A DNA stretch of 64,000 bases from Osmia lignaria lignaria (taxonomy: Eukaryota > Arthropoda > Insecta > Hymenoptera > Megachilidae). The notes below the pieces were generated by a model. That model searched no databases. It saw only the letters and a program-made list of their open reading frames with translations, and was not told the origin of the DNA. The stretch is from NCBI RefSeq assembly GCF_051020975.1, contig NC_135039.1, forward strand, positions 12,684,692 through 12,748,691, given 5' to 3'. Shown here piece after piece: positions 1-13,374 of the stretch (position 1 is its first letter; each line of letters starts with the position of its first letter). The position numbers were made by a program, and so were the translations under genes.

Positions 1-3000
1 TCAGCCTGGGCAACGTGTATTTGTAAAACAAGTGCTCCCCGGCTAATATGATGGTGCCGAGCACCACACCCATCCCGAGCAGACAAAATACACCGGCCAC
101 CGATGCCACCCCCAACGGTCTAGGCTGACCCCTTTGCTCGTGCATCAAACCTGCGTCCATGCCTTTTCTTCCTCGAATACAGGGTAAACCACCGTACCTG
201 AAAAAAAAAAAATGGGCGCATAATAATAAAGTTAATAATAAAACACTGGAATTTTTAAGTATAGAAAATGGAGAAAAACTATAAAAGTATTGCAGGAATA
301 GCAACAAACTGTAAAACAAGAGTAAAAAGCTATTTAAAATTCTGTAAGCGATTTGAAAAAAGGATTGGCAGGGATGTCCCTAGGGTATTATGAAATAAAA
401 TGAAGGATTAGGATTATGTTCTTTGCATTTCATGTTACTATGAACTATAGACTAGTGGAACTAGAAATTTAAAATACAATTTACCATTTTTCTTGCAAAA
501 TGTCCAGCAACCCTGTACTCGTATAATTGGCAATCACTTTGGATATACTTTCTTTCAAGGGATGCCCCTTCGTGAGCGCAACAGCATAGGTATCCTCGTT
601 TATGGTGTCCCCTATCTTCTGCAAACGGCACCCATCGTCCGTCGCTCGATAATAATCCAAAATAGGTGTGTCTGCTATAAGTATATCTAAACTGCCGTTC
701 CTTAATCTCTCGACACCCTCGGCGACGTTCGACAGCGAATAACGTGCCATGTGGGGCCATAAATCTGGATTCGCTTTCTGTACATAGTATTCAGCCGCCG
801 ATGCCCTTGGCGCGCCAACTTTCTGTAACAGTAACTATAATACCGTCCGGTTTATTATTACACCGAGTTCGGTTCAACGGTATATTCGCAGGCATACTCA
901 CGCTTTTGTCGTAATTGCTTCCCGCTGAATGAAAGAAAAGACCGGCTATCAGGGCGGCTATGTTGGCCGTGTAGGATGCCACGAAAATAACCGAGAAACC
1001 TCCCCAAATGTTGATCAGAAACTTGTTAGGCCATGATTTTGGCGCTTTGAAGGCGACAAGGTGCCCGCATAGGAGGCCCCACATCACCCACAAAGCAGAT
1101 GCTATAGAGAAGTTCTTGCTTCGTTGTCTGCCCCATGGATTCAAGCCGAACGGGCTGAACCATTCGTACAGAGCTACCGCTATGGCAGTAAAGTTCAGCG
1201 ACGTGAACACAGCGATCCATAGCTCCGTACTGAACGGAAAGAGGAACGCGAACAGTGGTATTTCATAATTCGGCTTTGGCGCGGTGAGGAAGCTAACTCC
1301 GCTGAAGAAGTAAGGTGTAGTGAAATCTACAACCTCGGCCCTGCGGGCAGAGACGCTCAGAGGTGCGAAAGCCAGCTGGGCGCGACCAGAGACTAGCTCC
1401 CCCATTATCCCATTCCATGTACCGGTTCTACCGTTTCTCTTGCCGAACAGACCATCCTTAACCAGGTACAAATCATAACGGAATCCTAATTCACGGGACA
1501 CCAGGGACATCAGGTCCATGGTTAAACCGTAACAGCACATCACGGTATCGCCCTGGCGACAGAATAGTCCTCTCAGGCAGATACCTTCCTGGAGGCTGGT
1601 CACCATGGTAAATGGCGATGCTAATGCTGTGACGATGCGATACATGGGCATCCCTATTTTCTCGCCACCTTGCTCCAGATAAGCTGGCACGATTCCACCT
1701 CCTGGCCAGATTATGGTATCCAAGTGTACCTCTTTTCCACCTTTAACAGTTCCCACTTTGGTCCACCTAAAAGAATTCAGATGTTTATTTTTCAGGTACC
1801 AAAGTGGAACATTGCTGAAACAAACCTCAATTGAGTCTTATTCCCAGAGAAACGTATAGCCTGCAAGTTCAACAAATGAAATTTAGCCTTGTCTTTGGAG
1901 ATCTGGCTCACAGCCTTCCTCAATTTCTGTGCGAGGATTTTCGACACGTTCCTCCTAATCTCGCTGTTCAAGAATTTGAAGTTCCTCTCTGGAAAACATT
2001 CCGGTACAAAATTATCGTCCAAATGAGCCTCCGACATGTAATTTACTTTCGATTTAACTTCCACAAACGTTTCGTCCAATGCTTGCGAAGTCTCCCTTAT
2101 CATTCTGGATAATATAGTGTCGCTGCCCATTAATTTGATGCCGGACGGCCTTAACGCGAGCATACCGACCGGCATGAAGTCCTTTGAGTTTAAGTCTTTG
2201 TTCATTAGCCTAATCTCTTCGTCGTCGTCGAAGTTAAAAACTTTGTCGTCCTGTTTCCCGACAGATTTCTCGTTCTGCCATCTGTATTCTTGTAGTCGAT
2301 GTATGTCGTTGGCCAGGCTCGGCAAAGCGTTCAACGATAACTGGCTCTCAGGCACGAGGTTCGCGGTACGGCTTATGCTCTCAACGGGAGCTGGATTTTC
2401 GTTCGTTGCTATCGAGGACCTTGAGCTGTGCAGGATATGAGAACTGATTACGTTCGGTTCGTTAGGTCTTAATTCCGCTTTCAGATCTAACCAGAGCCAA
2501 AGAAATCTTCCCTCGAGCATTTCGTATTTCCCAGCAACACCGAGTATCTTTCGAGCGTTGTTCAAGTCGCAACCCATCACTATAACTCCACCGCTTCCCC
2601 CCTCCTCGGCTACTCGCCTCAGCCTCATTTTCAACGTCTTATCGTTCGTTGGAAGGTGTATAATTTTTCTAGGCGTTAGGGTCGTCTGATTCGCGTGCAA
2701 AAGATGAGTCAATGGAAGCAAAGTTGTGTCTATCAGAAGAGTAAAGGCATGCCAGTTTGCTCTGTGCATCAAAGCGGCAGCAGCTGCTCCTACTTCCTTT
2801 GTACTCGAGCCTATACGACTTTCATACTTTCCAAGATTTCCCTGAAAGATAGGATTTTTCATTAGTTAGCCGCATATTGTTATAGCCAGTGTGCGAACAA
2901 ACCTGTCTAAGAAAATCTTCGTGTGTAAATGGTAGCCATAAAGCTGGAATGTTTAGAGAAGCTGCAGCTGTAACGAGGAACCTGGCTGCTGACCCTCCCC

Positions 3001-3385
3001 CGATGATCAGGCTCAACACTGTTTTACCGCCTTTAATTTCACCACAAAATTTATTCAATAACGATAAAGGGTTAGGGAGTAAATCTGTCTTCGGCGGTGC
3101 CTCTATGTAGGATACGTTCATGTCTGCATGAGACGACTCCAGCCTTGCTTTCTCCCATGCTTTTTGTACGTCTCTCTTAAGCGATCCTTGGGATTGAGAC
3201 AAACATAGCACCACGCGCCATGCATTGTAAGATGTTCTTAATCTTCCTTTGACTGCTCTCGCAGATCTAGCTGCATCTGCAGAGCATGAAGCCACAGAGC
3301 AAAATAAAATTGCCGATAAGAAAAGAAATATGAATTTACAGGGGAAGCCAAACATCTTCATGGTTTCTCTATTTCTCCTCTTCAT
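1..3385 (-). CDS. NMDA-type ionotropic glutamate receptor subunit, GluN3-like (partial, 3' end outside window)
   Basis: Ligand-gated cation channel subunit of the plasma membrane. Five coding exons join in phase with GT-AG borders: 3385-2903, 2841-1826, 1766-902, 822-485 and 197 to beyond position 1, about 966 residues so far. A hydrophobic N-terminus (internal Met near residue 10) serves as signal peptide, followed by an amino-terminal domain. From about residue 500 come the pre-LBD WTKVGT and WPGG motifs, YRIVTAL, the CCYG cysteine pair, and SARRAEVVDFT with the ligand-binding Arg. M1 follows, then the pore segment (WGLLCGHLV), M3 with SYTANIAAL, S2 with an IADTPILDYY Asp, and M4 (GVASVAGVFCLLGMG). 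CCYG, the YEWFSPFGL stretch and Gly rather than Asn at the pore N-site point to GluN3 over GluN1 or GluN2. The stop codon lies left of the window. Family assignment is from remembered motifs; the subtype is inference. Confidence 0.88.
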
Positions 3386-3913
3386 TTATTTAACTCCTTT
3401 CCCTCGCATCGTCCATGGAAGGTTCTGATCTAGAATTATTTCATATTTCTCAGTATATTGATACAAACAGTATCACATTTAATAATCGTGCGTTTGTCAA
3501 AATTAATTTTTTTATTTATTTTATATTTTCTTTTGACACTGTTTCTCGGTGGTTCTATTTTCTTGTACATTTACGGAATTCAATTAAATCCGATTTATTC
3601 GTTTACAGCGCGTTAAAATATGAAGTATCGAGAAGAGTTTACCTTTTACCGAAGCGAATTATATGCCGTAGATCCGGTGGTGGATGAAGAAGAGCACGAA
3701 GATTGCTTCTTAGCCGCGACATAATAGCTATCGATTAGATAACCGTGCGAATCGTCGTCAAATAATGTCAATCGGTCAGTGGGGAAGACAGGGATAAACC
3801 GTCACTTGCTCTTTTCTAGACGTCCTACCCCGTGCATAACAGCCATTTTCGTGAAGCCCCTCCCTTTAAGTTTCACCCCTACGGTATACACTACTTGCGC
3901 AGATATCTGCTAT
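3386..3913. other. 5' flank of the NMDA receptor gene
   Basis: AT-rich start, then a moderately GC-rich stretch. It should hold the promoter of the minus-strand receptor gene. I see no coding exon or structured RNA. Confidence 0.4.
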
Positions 3914-4431
3914 ATACAGGGTGTCTCAGAACTCGGGTAACACCCGGAAACAGGGGGTTCCTGGGGTGATTCTGAACAACTTTTTCCTTTACCAAAATGT
4001 CGTTTGAAGCTTCGTTTTTGAGTTATTAACGAAAAACTACTGGCCAATCAGAGCGCGCGTAGAGCGCGCGCTGAACCACGGGAGCGATGGTTCTCAACCG
4101 CGCTCGATCATGATCGTGAACAAACGCATTCGATATTCGTGAATAACAAATAATTCCATATTGTTTTTAATTTAAGACGATGTAACATTTCTCAAACGCT
4201 TCCCTCGATATCCACGCTGTGCAAATGCGTTTGTTCACGACCATGATCGAGCGCGGTTTAGAACCAACACTTTCGTAATTCAGCGCGCGCTCTACGCGTG
4301 TTCTGATTGGTCGATGTTTTTTCTTAATAACTCAAAAACGAAGCTTCAACCAACATTTTGGTAAAGGAAAAAGTTGTTCAGAATCACCCCGGCAACCCCT
4401 CATTTCCGGGAATTACGAGACACCCTGTATA
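3914..4431. mobile_element. Foldback MITE with about 170-bp terminal inverted repeats (CAGGGTGTCTC family)
   Basis: The left arm starts TATACAGGGTGTCTC and the right arm ends GAGACACCCTGTATA. About 170 bp of each arm pair, including the shared stretches around 3966-4015 and 4330-4390, followed by a GCGCGC-rich part. There is no ORF. TA(TA) flanks suggest a TA-type target duplication. A related, end-truncated copy lies at 13851-14172. The length and absence of coding mark it as non-autonomous. Confidence 0.8.
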
Positions 4432-4526
4432 TGTGTGCCTGTAAAACCACAAAGCATTGAGTAATGTCTCTGTCCCACCTTTTTTCCCCCAAGATATATA
4501 GTTTTTTATGTGTGAAAATGTACAAC

Positions 4527-4683
4527 ATCAATCATAGTGTCAGTTCGTCTAGTATATTTTGTAATTTCAAAAAAAGTATTGAAATAAATATTCTAAAGCT
4601 TTTATCACGCTTTTTAATAAAATTATTTGATAATAATTAGATTTAGTGTTTTTTCACTAGACGAACGGACACTGATGATTGAT
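4527..4683. mobile_element. Short MITE with about 27-bp terminal inverted repeats
   Basis: The left end reads ATCAATCATAGTGTC..GTTCGTCTAGT and the right end is its inverse (ACTAGACGAAC..GACACTGATGATTGAT), differing at a few bases. The interior is AT-rich and noncoding. The superfamily is unclear; the size fits a mariner- or piggyBac-derived MITE. Confidence 0.65.
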
Positions 4684-5179
4684 ATTGTATTCAATTTTTT
4701 TTTTAAATTATTATAAAGGAATTTTGATGAAGTTGGAGAAAATAATGATAATAGGCTGAGGATAGATTACGTTTATGATTGGGATATATTTATTAGATAG
4801 AAGATAAAATACTTGGCCGGAAAATATCTTTATATATTTGGAATCTTCCTTAATTTACATTTTGCCTTATATACATATATACGTTATGCCGCAGTACGGT
4901 TAATACAGTAAGTGATCTTACAAGGTTTTTATATGATAAAGATGCATATACACAGGTAGCCATCACAAATGCAACTTCAAACACTGCCCTTTCGCTATCG
5001 AATCCGTTAGATTTTTGTCGCTACAGCTAAGATAACATAGCTGGAATGTGTAACACGGAGTTATCTTACATTAAAATAATATTTTCGGGTCTCTTTTCCG
5101 CTAGGAACTACCTTTAATCATGGACATAAATTTCAAATTTTTTTTTTTTTTTTTCAGCAACAAGTAACAGCAATTGGAA
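4684..5179. other. 3' flank of Gak
   Basis: AT-rich DNA downstream of the Gak stop codon, probably its 3' UTR and polyadenylation region on the minus strand (TTTATT, the reverse complement of AATAAA, near 4790). A long T run sits at about 5140-5155. No other structure seen. Confidence 0.4.
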
Positions 5180-8100
5180 TTAACTAAATAAGTTTTGTTG
5201 CGATGCATCGTTCTCAAATGTACTCCATGCATTGTTCAGTTCCATAAAAATCAATTTTGCTATATTCTCATTGGCCGTCCCTGCTTGCTGAAACAACAAA
5301 AGAATACATATTTAAATAACGTTTCAAAACTAGTGATTAATTGCCCAGAATAATAATTCGATGCATATGATATACCTTGTCCGGATGCACAGCCAAGCAA
5401 GCTTTTCTATACGCTTTCTTAACATCCGCAGCTGAAACTAATTGATGCATCTCGCATCGTTGCCACCTGTCCGCCTCCGGCCACAAAACAGTATGCATCG
5501 AGCAAAGAAGAGCGCGTAGATTCCCCTTTTTCCCTTCCGTCCACTCGGCAATCTTCAACCTATCTGGATCCATTGTCTTAGCAGCCTCGACTTTTCTCAT
5601 TTGATTTATCGTCTTCGGACTGTCTTTCTCCGCTTTCCTTGAACTAAAGAAGTTGTATCCTTGACTACCGAGTAAATCCTCGAAGGCATCGCCTTTGGTT
5701 GATTTATTGCTAGAAGCACCGGTATCCGCCATATTGTTCTCACCGCTGGCTACGTTCGACCTGTGCGTATTAGGACTGGAATGAATCGGCGTACTAGCCG
5801 GGGCGGGGCTAGCCGATTGGGGAGTATTCGAGTTCCTCGGCGTTCCGTTCCAACTGGACGTTAAACCGGCCCCCAAAGAACTGGCAAGATTAGCGAACGG
5901 GTCCTTGCTCTGCGCTGCAAAGTTTGGAACGCTCGAGTTACGCGGAAAGCTCTCCTCGGTGGTCGAAGATTTCACGGTACTCGATTTAGAGCTTGGCATA
6001 CCACCTAGGAAATTGTTCGCTGATGTTCCTCCGAGAGGATCGAATAATAAATCGTTCACTTGCTGTTTGCTATTGGATTGATTCTGTTCGAAGAACATGT
6101 TTAAGTTATTGTTAGTATTATCATTTTTCGTAGGCTGATCGTGTCCAAAGAGTAAATCATTCTGGGCAGGATCGCTAATCTTCGGCACGGTGCTTTTCGT
6201 TTCTTCCTGAGGAAAAACACCAAAACCTCCTAAGAGATCACTTTCGTTTTGACTAGAGCTAGAAAATATATCTAATCCAGGGTTCACTGGAGGCTGTGGA
6301 GAATTTAAGGTACTGGTATCCGGCATTCCTAGATTCAGTAGATCGGCTTCTAGCGGTACAGCCTCTTCCTTCATTTCTTCCTCTACATTTTCAATCGGTT
6401 CGGCTTCCTCTTCTTGCACGCTAACGTTGCTCGGCTCTTCGGCTAACGGCGTAGCCGACACTTCTTTAGGAATCTAACAGAAAATTGCATCGTTGAAAAG
6501 CGCCGGTGTAACTGAATACTATAACACCGAACAGTGGCGGTTCGCGTATAGCATCCCCTATTTCCACTTGATATTAATTCTTTGTTTATACTTGTACAAT
6601 ATATAATCCTTAAGCTTAATGTCAGTAGCCATCCCCAAGTTTATGAAAAAAGATAGAAAAATCTTTGTATGGAACTGTGCGCTTCAAAGTTCCCGCGGCG
6701 CGGTGTTTGACCGTGTGCGCATGCGCACGTAGGAAGCTGCGCGCGAAGGCTGCGCAGGAGAAAGAGCACTGTCGCTCCCACTTTTTAAATTAAAGGCTAA
6801 ACATTTTCTGGAGCATCACCCCCACTAATTTTACCTACGAGCCGCCACTGCACCTACATTTAATTAAATCAAGTTTTACCTCCTCCGGTTGAGCAGTTCT
6901 AAAGTTTTCTAACGTTTCTTCCATTTCTAAAGTGGACCCGAAGAGCGCGTCCGGTATCAAACTAGTGGTCACTTCTGCCTCCCATGGTGCCGGTACTCTG
7001 GCCAGTTTCGAATTTTCCTCGGCGACCATAATATTCAGAAGAACGTGGAACTTCCCTCCGATTTCAGGGGCGTCGTCCAGATCCTTCTTCTTAAACGTTA
7101 AAGTGTTCTCAGTCAAAGGTATGTAACCCGTGTGAAAGTGAACGGACGCGATTTTAATTCCTATTATACGACCGAGCTGCTGTCGGGCGTGGAATATTAC
7201 AACGGTTACGTCGCCGCGGACCGTAGCGTTTCCTAGCGCCAATGAAACTTTCCCTTCCATCATCCCGAACAGCCGCATATCCTCGTACTCGGGCCGCTTC
7301 GTAGAGAAGACTAACGCACCGTTGCTGTAGATATCTATGTACGGCCTGGAACCATCCTTCGCTCTGGTGAACAACGGCACCGGTTGTATCATCAACGAGC
7401 GAAGGGCTAACGGTTTCGTGTGTGGCTGTACACCGCTACTTAATAAGCTCATGTAATTAATACTGCGTAGTTCCGATGGCTGCAGCTGTGGCGGTTGACA
7501 ACGCCTGGTCGTGAACAACGATATCGTCTCTTCGGGGGTCGTCAACGCTCTGGCATAGATGAGTAAAGTACAGGCAACCGTGGCACTCGCTCGGTATCCA
7601 TCCTAAAATTATTTTAATAAACGTTACAACTACAGATTCTCGTTTTACAATTTTTAACGCTATAAAACAATTTCAAGGAAACATACTCACGGTGCAATAT
7701 AACACTACAACGTGATTGAAGTCCGCGTTCAGGTACCGATAAATATCCTGACAAATTTGGTACAACGCGGACAACAGCGGGGCGTGCGAATCCGACGTGG
7801 CATAGGCGAAGGAACAATCGATGTGCCTACCAGGAAGTCTGGTTACGTTCGGTCGTCCCCGGGACAGATTGTACAACTGTATGCGAGCCGGTGGCGGATG
7901 TCGTGCCTGAAGGAAAGCCCTGACGTCCTCCACGTGATTTGCTCGATAGGCGGACTCGATACCGTCCGCTGGATACGGCATTATTAATATACGAGACGTT
8001 AAGTAACTTGCGTCCAGTTCAGTCCTGGCCATGCTTTGTTGCACCGTGTGCATCACTTTGCTCGAGGTATCTTTTAAGTTGCGTAGAATACTACCAGCAC

Positions 8101-10006
8101 CGCCTTTTAACGAACTAAATAGGCCAGTCGATTGAGCTACAGGGACCTTGGCGACGGCGGTTTGAACCGGCGCAGGCCTAGGTGGTGGCACGTTCACCGG
8201 CGGTGACGGCCTCGGTGGAGGAGCAGGCGTACTGGGCGGCGGTACGGGTCTAGGAGGTGGCGGTGTCTTTGCTGGAACTTCTATCTTCGGGGGTTCTCTG
8301 GGATCAAAGTTGTTCGACTCTGCTATCGCCGCGAGACGTTCCAGTATCATCGATGTCGTCAGCCTTCGTACAGGCGATACATCTAAACAACCTTTCACTA
8401 TGTCATGGAGACAGGCTAGACGAGGATTAGCAGGAAGCGGTGAATACTTGCCGTTAACGATAGCAAGTTTATTACCTGTAAACACGTTGTTACCAGTGAC
8501 AAAGCTGATTCTATTATTCGCGTTTTCAATGCGTACCTTCGGGAAACGGATGCCTCAACGTTATTAAGGAATAGAGTATACAACCGAGTGACCAACAGTC
8601 AACCGGTGGACCGATTGGCTCGTTGTTCCATGTATCCATCATTTCCGGTGCACGATACATGGGCGTTGTGTACTTTGCCATTTGATCCTCTAACGTGGCT
8701 CGCCTCTGAGCGTTCCACGATGGATTCGGTAAAATCTGCTGGGTCGACGTGCTACCGAAATCGCAGAGTTTCACTAAACCATCGGTACCGATTAAGAAAT
8801 TTTCTAGCTTTATATCCCTATGAACGAACGGTTCAGGCTGTTGGCTGTGCATGTGATGCACAGCTCTGGTCGCCTGATAGGCTACTTTACATATTTGGGC
8901 AAGAGTTAAGGTATTCGTTGATAAACTCCTAAGTATATCAGCTACCGTCCCACCAGGACATAATTCGGTTACTAATAAATACTCGTATCCTTTGCGGTCC
9001 TCCCGCTCCAACCGCTGTGCGTACAGATACTGAATTACATTCGGATGACCGGATAGCCTTTTCAAAGTTTCTATTTCTTGTACGATACTTTTGTTAGCCT
9101 CTTCATCCACAGCGATGAGTCTCTAAAAATGCAGATGTAAGTGTTATAATTTATATTTAATTGTATCGCAATAATATAAATAGCAGGTGTTTACCTTAAG
9201 AGCGTATTCCTTTCCTGTATTAACATCTTCCACCGCGAATACTAATGCCCAGCCACCTGTTGACATTTAATATATTTAAATATCAATGGTAATTATATAT
9301 TTTATCATGGAAATGTAAAGGAGCATACATATACAAATAACAAGCATACGTATTAAAAATTTCATTGTTTCAATAATATTTTGTTTTCAAATTTAATAAC
9401 AGGGTGAAGTGCTTCTTATTTCTGAATGGATCTATAATATTTTATCAAACAAAAGAAACGAGAGCACTTGTCTGTTACATTTAGTTTTGATTTCCTCTTA
9501 AAATATCATCAACTGCATTGTATTTTGATTAAAAAACGTACGTTAAATTGTCAAATACCAATTGCCTGGTACTGCATGTGAAAATATTTAAATGAACGTT
9601 AGTAAATAAAATTCTATAGCTATTTTTAATATGTTACAAAACATTATTTAGGCGTGTAATGTATATAGATCTGAATGTCAAAACATATTTGACACATGTC
9701 AAAAGGTTGAGGATTTACGGTGTTCTCAGGATGTACGCGATTCCCTTGCATTACCATCGAATGTTAACACAACAAACGGATATTTTTGTGCAATAATTAA
9801 GAGGGGTCACTGTAAAAAACAGTTACTTTGCTTGAATATAATAATCATACATTGGGACAAGTGAAAGGGTTGACAGACTCACCCTCGGCAAGTAGCCTGT
9901 TCACACGTAATTTCACATTGTTGATTTCTAGTACTTGTCCAACGTATTCGTTCGTATTTGTGGCTCCGTTCAAGTATCCAAGAGCAGATCTTAAGTAATC
10001 CGACAT
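5180..10006 (-). CDS. Gak: Cyclin-G-associated kinase / auxilin
   Basis: Ser/Thr kinase and Hsc70 co-chaperone that uncoats clathrin-coated vesicles. Seven exons join exactly in phase: 10006-9883, 9256-9195, 9122-8537, 8475-7691, 7602-6880, 6473-5376, 5287-5180, giving 1161 residues. The NAK-family kinase (about 40-330) shows EYALK, HRDIKLEN, DFG and a VDCWSLG motif. A Pro-rich linker follows, then an inactive PTEN-like phosphatase part (about 400-560, loop YCTDGYRAS) and a C2 domain. The linker carries repeated DLL clathrin-box motifs and a DPF motif. The J domain ends the protein, with HPDK split at an exon border. Start chosen at MSDYLRSALGYLNG, typical of GAK. Intron 5 contains a MITE. 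The gene is divergent from Atg7. Confidence 0.95.
6532..6850. mobile_element. MITE inside Gak intron 5 (CAGTGGCGG termini)
   Basis: The left end is CAGTGGCGGTTCG and the right end CGAGCCGCCACTG, an imperfect inverted repeat of about 14 bp enclosing 319 bp without coding sequence. It lies wholly inside the intron between 6879 and 6474. I could not confirm a clean target duplication, so the exact ends are approximate. Confidence 0.6.
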
Positions 10007-10758
10007 ATTTCTTTAAAATATCCCTTTGAACCCCCGAAAAGCGTCTTTCAAAGTTACAGTGCAGACAGCCGATGCTGTCCGGCCATACTGTCTTTGTGAC
10101 GTCATCGGGACCCATCGGCAGTACCGTACGAATCTGTTTTTTAACTTACGAAATAATGGAAATGGTTTATAATCATTTTTTCAATAATTAAATTATTAAT
10201 TCTGTTAATTTTCTTTCAGAACGAAGGCTCCATTTGATATTTCAATTAACTATTAGCGTTAAAACATATAAGATATACAGATAAATTTTAATTATTGTTC
10301 CATTTATATCAGTTTATAATAAAAAATGATTGTCATTATTAATTTTACAGGAAATAAGAAAAATGGTGGGGAATTGGTGGGAATACTTTTGTTGTTTTTT
10401 CATTCCTTTTGTGAATACTGTAATAATTATCATTGTAATTCAACGCGCGCATGCGTGCATTATTAATGTATGTACAATAACATTCGTACACCTATGACAC
10501 GTAAATTAAAATTGTTTTTTTCAATCATATGAATTTCGTATCGCTTTGTATCGTCGTAAATTTAGTCATTATCGACGATTATAAAGCGGTCGGAATAGGT
10601 TATTAAGATAAGCAGACCGTGGACGTATTCGGAATCTCCAACACACGCATTTGTGAGTTTTGTCATGTTGTTATCGAATAAACCATATTTTATTACTGGG
10701 CATAACATTAACGTTAAATCATTTTCAGATTCGTTGTTATCTGTTGGAAGCCTTAAAC
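10007..10758. promoter_or_regulatory. Shared upstream region of the divergent Gak and Atg7 genes
   Basis: 752 bp separate the two start codons, which point away from each other. It is AT-rich with one CpG- and purine/pyrimidine-alternating patch (CGCGCGCATGCGTGCAT near 10442). No core motif is clear enough to name. A bidirectional promoter is inferred from the arrangement. Confidence 0.5.
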
Positions 10759-13374
10759 ATGTCGAACTTTGTGAAATTCGCAACTCTCAGGTCTACCACA
10801 GATTGTACGTTTTGGGCAAAATTTGCAGAATTGAAAATAGATAAATTCAAATTGGATGAGAAAGCAGTGATTAATTTATGGGGAATTTATAGCCTCGAGT
10901 CTTTAAACGAGGAGAATACTAATCCGTTGATAATGGATTGTACGTCTTTCAACGAGTAAGTTTATATTTGTACGAAACATAATCGCTTGTAAATATAAGC
11001 ATTTGTCGGAATTAAATTAGAATTACATGTAGGTCATTTTTAGAGACACTGAAACGTTCAGTCATAATTCATCTGTGGTTTGTTTGGGACATATGATCAA
11101 TACCAACACCTTTGAAGCATTTCGAAAGATAGATCCTGAGAAACTCATTGATTCAATCGGAAAGGATATAATTCACAGCATTCAAGATGGTTCTATATTA
11201 CAGAAACCTTGGAAACTCTCGTTATTTTTAGTAGTGGCTTATTCAGATTTGAAAAAATACAGATTTCATTATTGGGTTGCTCATCCTACTCCTTTAAAAT
11301 TGCCTGAAATGTACTATGAAGAGAATCCAAAACCAATTAACCAGGAATTTACTAATAATTCGGATGATCTATGCAGAGGCTTTCTACGATTAGACAGCAG
11401 ATCAAAAAATTATTTTACAGTCTTGATATCTAAAGAAGATAAAATGAGCATCGTTGATTTAGCCACAGGAATCAATACGCTTGAGATGAATAAAGTTGAT
11501 TCAAATGGATCGCAGGTATTAAATATATAATTTTATGTAATTACATTGTTCATTTCATTTCCTATTATCAGTTAACTGTTTCAGGAATACAAGGAACTTT
11601 ACTTTGCATTTTATGACCCTTGTACAACTGCACAACCTGGATGGCCATTACGTAATTTACTATGTTTATTATTATGGCATTGTCCTACGTATTGTTTCAC
11701 AAAAATTATTAAAGTAATATCAATACGAGGAAACAAGGCCCAGAATAGTATCGTCTTTAAATTAAAGACAAAAGAGTACGAAGATTCGAAGAAAATCAGA
11801 AACTACGTATTTGGATGTTCTTTGGTTGGTTGGGAAAGAAACGCAGCTGGTAAAATGGGCCCTACTATTGTAGATCTATCGCATACCATGGACCCAGCCA
11901 AGTAATTATTTGAAAAATAAATTATATATAACATCTACATTTTTATGTAAAACGTTTCACTGGAACTTATGCTTTTGTATCAGATTATCAGACAGAGCTA
12001 TCAACCTGAACTTAAAATTAATGAAATGGCGTCTTGTACCAGATTTAGATCTAGAAAAGGTTAGTAATCTTAGGTGCCTTCTATTGGGTGCTGGCACTTT
12101 GGGTTGTGCGGTGTCGAGAGTCCTTCTTGGTTGGGGAGTGAACAGCATAACTTTTGTTGATAGCTCGAACGTTTCTCACAGTAACACAGTAAGACAAAGT
12201 TTGTACACTCATGAGGATGCTGTGAAACATAAGCACAAGGCTCATGCAGCTAGAGACGCGTTGCTTAATATAAGACCAAGTATGGTGAGTAGTTAAACAT
12301 TTTCTTATTTCGTACAAAATTTCATTATAAATTTCATTATAATTGCACATTAACGCTATAGAACGCAGAAGGTGTGGTCCTCCATATTCCAATGCCCGGA
12401 CACGTCGTTGGTGAAAGCATGATGGCCTCTACGATAAAGTCATTGGAACAATTAGAGGAACTCGTCGAGAAGAGCGACGTGGTATTTCTTTTACTGGATT
12501 CTCGCGAAGCTAGGTGGTTGCCCACTGTTTTGTGCGCGGCGAAGAATAAAATTGCGATCAACGCAGCTTTAGGTTTTGATTCTTACACCGTCCAGAGGCA
12601 CGGTCCTCGGAACCTTACGGTTCCATCTTCTCCAGACTTGGACACAAAACATCCTTGCGGTTCAGATCTTGGTTGTTACTTTTGTAACGATGTAACGCAG
12701 CCTGGAAACGTACGTGTGCTATGAATTAATACAAACATTTTCATTATTTCTTATTTATCTTTCATATTCTGCAGTCGCAAACCGATAGAACCCTGGACCA
12801 GCAGTGCACAGTTAGCAGGCCAGGTTTATCACAAATTGCTGCAGGATTGGCGGTTGAATTACTGGCAGCTGTAACGCAACATCCTCAAGGGTGAATAAGA
12901 GAATAGAAAGCTTTGGTTAATTGGTGAAATTTTATTTAACGTTTCAATTCTTTTTATAGCATCGAGGCTGGAGCGTTAGTGGGCAACAGCAGGGACAGTA
13001 TTACTCAGAATGATACCGAATTAGTCGGTCTGTTGGGATGTGTACCGCATACGATACGCGGTTCTCTATGGAATTACGATACACAGTTGACGATTACACA
13101 CAGGTTCACCGCGTGTACCGCGTGTTCCGTCCCTGTTATCATGGAATATAAAAATCGCGGTTTATCGTTCGTATTGGACGCGTGTAATATTCCAAACTAT
13201 TTGGAGAAATTATCTGGTTTGGAACTGATATTGAAGAGACCCGATTTAGAGGATGTACGTATCGACTGGAATATTGTAAAATATATTTTCTATTATATTT
13301 TCTTATTTTAGCTTTGCTACGCGTTGGACAACATAAGCGACGACGAAGAAGAGAAAAAAGATGATACGCCTTGA
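10759..13374 (+). CDS. Atg7: Autophagy E1-like enzyme ATG7
   Basis: Activates the ubiquitin-like proteins ATG8/LC3 and ATG12 with ATP and hands them to ATG3 and ATG10 in the cytosol. Eight exons in phase: 10759-10955, 11044-11515, 11585-11901, 11984-12284, 12362-12709, 12775-12890, 12960-13254, 13312-13374, giving 702 residues (human about 703). The N-terminal ATG3-binding half includes a PGWPLRN segment. The adenylation domain shows LLLGAGTLGC near 360-370, IPMPGH, DVVFLLLDSRE and INAALGFD. The zinc cysteines are GCYFCND and CTAC. The catalytic cysteine is in DQQCTVSRPG, about residue 556. The tail ends in an acidic SDDEEE stretch as in the family. An AATAAA sits just after the stop codon. 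Confidence 0.96.

Noticed and set aside
9879..10115. 78-codon open frame over the Gak start
   Set aside because: A different frame in the same place gives MSDYLRSALGYLNG and splices in phase to the kinase domain.
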